A stretch of DNA of 64,000 nucleotides from Apophysomyces variabilis (Eukaryota; Mucoromycota; Mucoromycetes; Mucorales; Mucoraceae). A model generated the notes under the pieces. It was not told the DNA's origin. It ran no database searches and saw only the letters and a list, made by a program, of their open reading frames with translations. The position numbers and the translations under genes are program-made. Positions 58,445-64,000 of the stretch are shown here, piece after piece (within the stretch, counting starts at the first letter, position 1; each line of letters starts with the position of its first letter). The stretch is from the NCBI GenBank assembly GCA_002749535.1, contig MZZL01000407.1, positions 172,792-236,791 on the forward strand, in the 5' to 3' direction.

Positions 58445-59349
58445 GTGAGACAAGGTAGTTCAGCTATCCTAGTCCGAATATGGTACGAGGAAATTATATA
58501 TAGTATTGTAGATTGCTCTTACGCACAATTCTCGGGACCTGTGGAAAAATTGGCCGAAAACCTCATACGTCGAGAGCTTGCACTGAGGTCTTCTGATAAA
58601 TCCAAGGTCTCCTGCTCGTTCGACCGCTCATTCCGTTTGCCACTTCAAGTGCAGTTCCCAATAACTGAGACTGCAGCCTTCCATTACCACAACAGCATCT
58701 TACCATTCAGCAAATATGATGCTTTATCCCTAAGCGATTTCTTATTATATCCCGATAGCGAATCAAACTTTACATTACGGTTTTTACTAGAAGCTGGCAA
58801 TGCAACAAATCTCCGACATGTTTCGGAGGCACAAAATACACTCACATGTGGTTCTAAAGCCTCTCAGACCAATGTTGACGATAACAAGCGTGACTAAACG
58901 GTTTTTGCTTCGAGTCGTGTTTTATGGTGTTTCTGTGACAGGAAAACTTTGCTTGACGAGGAACCTTCGAGTTTCTCCTTGGCTAGTTACACTGGTGCTT
59001 GCAGTCTCCACAACCGTGTTCTTCCATGTGCAACAGCTGCTAGTTGTCAACATGGAATAGACTGTGATGCAGAGCGTTGTGACAACAAGGGTAAACCAAC
59101 TGGAGGTAATTTGGATACAACGGTTTCCCTGTCGGAAAATAGGCATCATGGTCAGCGATTCGCATGCGACGTCTGTGGTACATCGTTTGCTCGCCGATAT
59201 GATTTGAAACGACATAACAAGAGCGTACACTGAGGGAGCAATCAAGAACAACCGCACCAAGAATTTCGCAGTACACATCAATGCCAACTTTGCTATAAAT
59301 CCTTTTCGCGACCGCACGTCAGGAAGAGACACGAAAAATACTGCCATTA
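58445..59349 (+). pseudogene. C2H2 zinc-finger protein, family member 3, interrupted
   Basis: The 3' part (from about 58943) encodes GKPTGGNLDTTVSL, a finger FACDVCGTSFARRYDLKRH and, after an in-frame TGA (59231-59233), a second finger HQCQLCYKSFSRPHVRKRH ending at 59349. Finger spacing and sequence resemble members 1 and 2. The 5' part, an open frame at 58445-58897 with regular protein composition, starts without an ATG. Its end can be linked to the finger exon only across an unclear junction (possible acceptor GTGACAG at 58940). Either the gene is decaying or the TGA is read through; I favour decay. The finger identity is sure, the 5' structure is not. Confidence 0.55.
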
Positions 59350-59686
59350 GAGCTGCATTGCAACTTATGCTGCAGTTTTTGTTCTTGTTACTTACGCTTT
59401 TATTGTCTTTAGGTTTGGAGACACAGAGTTAAGAGTTAATGCAGAGCTAGTATGTCATCCGAGGCAGACCCTTAACGACGAAGGCGAACAGTTTTGTTTC
59501 AACGCAATATTATCCGGCCATGCTTATCTTGAATCAACTAGATGTGTTGCTGTTACTATTAGTCATTCTTGTGTTTCCAATTTTGTATCTGTTGAGCAAA
59601 CATAGTATCATTCGTCCAGGGCTCTGCATTGGGGATAATTTGTATCTTATTGTACTCATTCATCCATAACTTAAACATCCTAAAAG
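59350..59686. other. Intergenic, no gene seen
   Basis: AT-rich 3' flank of the zinc-finger remnant, leading into the duplicated block. Confidence 0.5.
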
Positions 59687-60904
59687 GCATACAGTTTTCT
59701 CCAAATCGGTTTTTGCATACAAAGATTTACAGTGCGAAAAATGGAACTAAATATTACTCTGTTTTTCGAGATTTTGGCTTGGTCTCTTCCGCAAAAGAAA
59801 GGAATTATACGTATTAACTATAGAGAAGAGGAAGCACAGTGTTCACTTGTTTTGGCAATGTTCAGTTACGGGTAGAAATTATAATCAGAACAAAAATTGC
59901 CTGCTTTTGGGGAAAAGCGCTCGGGTGCCATTGCCAGAATGGACAATAAGTTATTAAATCACTAAGGGCACGTCATCCGAGCATTCTAACAAGGTAGTCT
60001 TAGGTCGAAGAATAAAGTGCTAGAAAAAGTCAAAAGCCGTACTTGCATGTGTTGTATATATACATGTTAGATGGTTAAACACCACAGCATTATTATTTAA
60101 TAAACATTGTTCAATAGGTACTTTCTGTGTTCATTTATCTTTATTGTCGCAATTTCACTTCTTCAGACACTATGCTTTTCATGAAATGTTCTTCTGCGAT
60201 CCCTTGCGCACTATGTTTGCCACTGTATGTTTCGCATAGACCTCCAGCTAATGGGCGCTTCTGCACTTAGTATTTGAATCTTTGCAGAGCCAAATTTATG
60301 CACTTAAAACGCCCGAAGGGAATACTCATATGGATTATCGTAACGGATAGTTGAAGTCCAATACACTCCCCTCAATAAAATGAAAACGCTTGAGTAACTC
60401 CGCTCTAGTTGAAATTTCTACGACGATCTTAAACATGCTCTATATCAAAACTTTCATAAAGCAACTCTCTTGAAACTCTCGGCAATTATTAAGAGACTAT
60501 CTTATACATATAATATATGTTTTTATTGTCATTTTCGGTATCTGGTGTTTCCATCACGGGCTTTAATCACCGCTTGGCATCTTTTTGGCATAGAGCCCAC
60601 CAAATTCTTGCGGATGCCTTGCCGGGATCTTTCGCCATTCATCGAGCAGCGCCTCTTCCAACTGCTCTTTATTGAATATAGCATGTCTTCGCTTCATGAG
60701 ACGCCAATCGATCTCATCCCACAGATGCTCAATTGGGTTCAGGTCCGGACTTTTTGACAGGCCGGTTGTCCATGACAGGAAGTTTGTTCATCTGCTTCCA
60801 CCACCTCGAATAAGCGCCTGTATGGCAGCTGGCCCCGTCCTCCTGCAGAACATACCCATCGTTAACAGGATCAGAACTTATTTCTGGGCTCCTCGGACCA
60901 TTGC
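59687..60904. repeat. 1218-bp direct repeat, copy 1
   Basis: Identical as far as read to 60906-62123 (constant offset 1219). It ends at the single N. Contains non-coding DNA and the left part of a Tc1-like element (from 60364). Probably one contig end of an assembly overlap. Confidence 0.85.
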
Positions 60905-60905
60905 N
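60905..60905. other. Single N at contig junction
   Basis: The only ambiguous base in the window, located exactly between the two 1218-bp copies. Confidence 0.95.
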
Positions 60906-62123
60906 GCATACAGTTTTCTCCAAATCGGTTTTTGCATACAAAGATTTACAGTGCGAAAAATGGAACTAAATATTACTCTGTTTTTCGAGATTTTGGCTTG
61001 GTCTCTTCCGCAAAAGAAAGGAATTATACGTATTAACTATAGAGAAGAGGAAGCACAGTGTTCACTTGTTTTGGCAATGTTCAGTTACGGGTAGAAATTA
61101 TAATCAGAACAAAAATTGCCTGCTTTTGGGGAAAAGCGCTCGGGTGCCATTGCCAGAATGGACAATAAGTTATTAAATCACTAAGGGCACGTCATCCGAG
61201 CATTCTAACAAGGTAGTCTTAGGTCGAAGAATAAAGTGCTAGAAAAAGTCAAAAGCCGTACTTGCATGTGTTGTATATATACATGTTAGATGGTTAAACA
61301 CCACAGCATTATTATTTAATAAACATTGTTCAATAGGTACTTTCTGTGTTCATTTATCTTTATTGTCGCAATTTCACTTCTTCAGACACTATGCTTTTCA
61401 TGAAATGTTCTTCTGCGATCCCTTGCGCACTATGTTTGCCACTGTATGTTTCGCATAGACCTCCAGCTAATGGGCGCTTCTGCACTTAGTATTTGAATCT
61501 TTGCAGAGCCAAATTTATGCACTTAAAACGCCCGAAGGGAATACTCATATGGATTATCGTAACGGATAGTTGAAGTCCAATACACTCCCCTCAATAAAAT
61601 GAAAACGCTTGAGTAACTCCGCTCTAGTTGAAATTTCTACGACGATCTTAAACATGCTCTATATCAAAACTTTCATAAAGCAACTCTCTTGAAACTCTCG
61701 GCAATTATTAAGAGACTATCTTATACATATAATATATGTTTTTATTGTCATTTTCGGTATCTGGTGTTTCCATCACGGGCTTTAATCACCGCTTGGCATC
61801 TTTTTGGCATAGAGCCCACCAAATTCTTGCGGATGCCTTGCCGGGATCTTTCGCCATTCATCGAGCAGCGCCTCTTCCAACTGCTCTTTATTGAATATAG
61901 CATGTCTTCGCTTCATGAGACGCCAATCGATCTCATCCCACAGATGCTCAATTGGGTTCAGGTCCGGACTTTTTGACAGGCCGGTTGTCCATGACAGGAA
62001 GTTTGTTCATCTGCTTCCACCACCTCGAATAAGCGCCTGTATGGCAGCTGGCCCCGTCCTCCTGCAGAACATACCCATCGTTAACAGGATCAGAACTTAT
62101 TTCTGGGCTCCTCGGACCATTGC
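60906..62123. repeat. 1218-bp direct repeat, copy 2
   Basis: Second copy; unlike copy 1 it continues into the rest of the Tc1-like element, so it appears to be the complete version. Confidence 0.85.
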
Positions 62124-62691
62124 TCAAGGGTCCAGTTTACATGAGCTTTGGCCCATTCAACTGGCTTTTTTGTGCTTCTCATTCAGCTTCGGCTTGCGAT
62201 GCGGTATACGTGAAATGAAGCCCAGAGAATTGACCGCTTTGCGAAAAGTGTTCAAAGACATCTTGGCATGGTCAAGGAAAACTTCGTGTGATGCTGCACA
62301 AGAGATTTGTGCGGGTTCACGGCGAATGGTGAGTTCAATGGCACGTCCAACACTTTCTGCCACCTTCTTTGGTCTTCCAGAACGGGTTGCCGAAGAAGAT
62401 TCACCAGTCTTCATCATACGATTTAGCACTGAAACAACGGTCGCGCGGGGGAGATTGCGGGCTTTGGCGATTTCACCATACGACATGTTTGCTTGTCGCA
62501 TGCCCAAGATCTGGTCTCTCTCTGGCAGAAAGTTCAGCGTTAGGCTTATGAGTAGAGTTAGTGATGCAGTTCAGTGGCATGAAGGATGATTGAATAAGGC
62601 AAAAAATGAAAAAATTACAAAAGAAGAATGCGTACGTTCTTCAGTTCATAGAAGTTTAGAGATTTGTTTTCAGACTTTTTGGAGGGGAGTG
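61583..62691 (-). mobile_element. Internally deleted Tc1/mariner element
   Basis: Bounded by inverted ends CACTCCCCTC and GAGGGGAGTG and flanked on both sides by TA, the Tc1/mariner target duplication; 1109 bp. Encodes pieces of one transposase on the minus strand. The same left part stands in copy 1 of the assembly duplication (from 60364). Confidence 0.8.
61790..62507 (-). pseudogene. Tc1-type transposase, middle deleted
   Basis: The N-terminal half (62507-62160) has paired-like helix-turn-helix domains (MSYGEIAKARNLPRATVVSV, SGRPKKV). The C-terminal part in another frame has YVLQEDGASCHTGAYS with the second catalytic Asp, and NPIEHLWDEIDWRL with the third acidic residue. The stretch between, with the first catalytic Asp, is largely missing, so the protein cannot be active. 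Confidence 0.75.
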
Positions 62692-63540
62692 TATGTCCGC
62701 TATAAATCAGAGTTAATCTTTACCTTATCGTTGTAATCTATCTTGTACAACTTTGCGCTTAGTTGCTCCAATAATAAGGCTAGCCGAGGACACAGGCAAC
62801 TTTATCAACCTGAATGATGCGTCTTTTGTACCTCGCTATTTTATGGAACAAAAGTGCTTAAACGTCATGTTTGGAACGCGACATATTGGTTCAAGCTCAA
62901 TGTAATAAATGCTGTTGAGTCAATTGCAAAATGAAATACAGTATTTGCAAATACGGGGGTTTTGCTCAATTAGACTATGATTATCCAATGCCTGCTCAAA
63001 GCTTGAAAAAGGCTGATATGGACCAACCGTTTAATGGGTTGGAGTCTGGACTTAAAATTTCACCAGAATGTGCCGATCGTCCATTCTACACTGCGGTTAC
63101 AGATAAAGCATCCAACAGGGGGGCGTCGTAAGCGGGTGCACGTGAGATTTCGGACATTGTCTGCAACACGTGCTTGTATATTTCAACAATGACATAAAAG
63201 AAAGTATATTGTTATGAATCTGCTGTATTCAGACACGGATACAATTGGGTCGGAGTGAAGAAGTTGCATACCATATTATCTCCTGCTACACCTCCTCTGG
63301 TGCTCCTGCACCTCTGTGTTACTATGTCTTCGTTACACGATCCTATGATTATATTCCAAATACCAGCTATTGTACACTTTTTTCGGAAACTTTTGGCACA
63401 CACTCTCAAAAACTTCGCACAGAAAAAATATAAGAAATTAGCACACTCCGCCAAGACAATTTGGCACACCGCCCCGCACGAAATTTCGCTCTAGTAAAAA
63501 GCGAAAATTGGCACATTGGCATTAGCACAATGTGAGCCAT
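62692..63540. other. Intergenic with repeated TTGGCACA-like motifs
   Basis: No gene. At 63385-63535 the octamer TTGGCACA or TTAGCACA occurs at least five times in 150 bases, beside the next transposon remnant; possibly sub-terminal repeats of that element. Confidence 0.45.
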
Positions 63541-64000
63541 TTATAGTGGTGTTTTATTTAAGCAATCGTCAAACTTTGAGACTGAATAACGGCAAAAACC
63601 TTTAAGATCCTCAAGAAGTATCTTATTGCAAGCTTCAGAGATCCTTGAACTGAGCGTTTCTTTTTCTAAAAGCTTTTCTCTTTTCAGTTTGCTTTTGCAA
63701 ACTGACCAGAATTGCTCAATAGGATTGAGCTCTGGGGAATAAGGTGGTAGATAAATGCATCCACATCCACGTCTGACGATTTCTCTTTCGATATCTGCTG
63801 CAGTGTGAATGGGCGCATTATCCATGATTATATAATGGCCTTTGAATTGCCCATGTTGATCAAGGATATCCAACGTACTTCTTACAAAGTTGATGTAGTG
63901 TCCTGTAACTGTACCACCCGTACTCTTCACCTTGCTGTTGCCTACCGTTTTTCTTTTCTTGGAGGGAGCGTAAGGTCGTCTTACCCTCACGTTAATAACG
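63541..64000 (-). CDS. Tc1/mariner-superfamily DDE transposase, partial
   Basis: C-terminal ~150 residues of a DDE-type transposase, cut by the window edge. The second catalytic Asp is in YIIMDNAPIHTA, and LPPYSPELNPIEQFWSVCK supplies the third acidic residue with the typical PPYSPxxNPIE signature. The frame is open to the edge, so the gene may be intact beyond it. It differs from the element at 61583-62691, so two transposon families are present. Confidence 0.85.
   Translation of the reverse strand, partial: VINVRVRRPYAPSKKRKTVGNSKVKSTGGTVTGHYINFVRSTLDILDQHGQFKGHYIIMDNAPIHTAADIEREIVRRGCGCIYLPPYSPELNPIEQFWSVCKSKLKREKLLEKETLSSRISEACNKILLEDLKGFCRYSVSKFDDCLNKTPL

Noticed and set aside
60470..61094. 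Plus-strand frames inside the 1218-bp repeats
   Set aside because: They are antisense to the Tc1 transposase C-terminus on the minus strand and appear twice only because of the duplication.

Overview
The window reads as nuclear DNA of an early-diverging filamentous fungus, most likely a Mucoromycota (Mucorales-like) species. The host genes are fungal or fungal-type (PRM1, Cdc10-type septin, RXT2-like, CYP51-like, Rab7/Ypt7). They are cut by many short GT-AG introns, base composition is AT-leaning with long poly-A/T and CT-rich runs, and there is a DIRS-type tyrosine-recombinase retrotransposon and Tc1/mariner DNA transposons. An apparent U12-type AT-AC intron also fits an early-diverging fungus. 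Species cannot be named from the sequence alone. A single N at 60905 shows it is a draft assembly.

Layout. 1-15.96 kb is gene-dense: PRM1 (+), Cdc10-type septin (+), a UPF0658-like membrane protein (-), a gene-poor stretch, LETM1/Mdm38 (-), ribosomal protein eS24 (-) and an MCT-like major facilitator (-). 16-27.6 kb is gene-poor and holds two related genes for small Kex2-type secreted proteins (-) and a broken CYP51-like P450 (-). 27.7-43.3 kb is dense again: an RGS protein (-), a class I cyclic-nucleotide phosphodiesterase (-), eIF3e (+), an RXT2-like Rpd3L subunit (+), an acidic low-complexity protein (-), Rab7/Ypt7 (+) and a vacuolar-type alkaline phosphatase (-). From 43.3 kb to the end the DNA is accessory: a possible two-exon gene remnant, three C2H2 zinc-finger paralogues (one interrupted by a stop), a dead DIRS element that appears to sit in an exon of a small gene, an unknown coiled-coil gene, and two Tc1/mariner elements. 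One of these lies in an apparently false 1.2-kb assembly duplication.

Genes were rebuilt by hand from splice signals, phase and family conservation; total coding lengths come out as whole codons for every intact multi-exon model. Functional links are modest. RGS and PDE, side by side on one strand, both damp G-protein/cAMP signalling. Rab7 and the Pho8-like phosphatase are convergent and both act at the vacuole. PRM1 and the septin act in cell fusion and morphogenesis.

The most unusual content is in splicing: a probable U12 AT-AC intron in the RXT2-like gene, a 2-nt exon in the MFS gene, a 6-nt exon followed by a GC-AG intron in the Rab7 gene, and an exon holding only the start codon in RPS24. 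No CRISPR array, operon, rRNA gene or convincing tRNA gene was seen.
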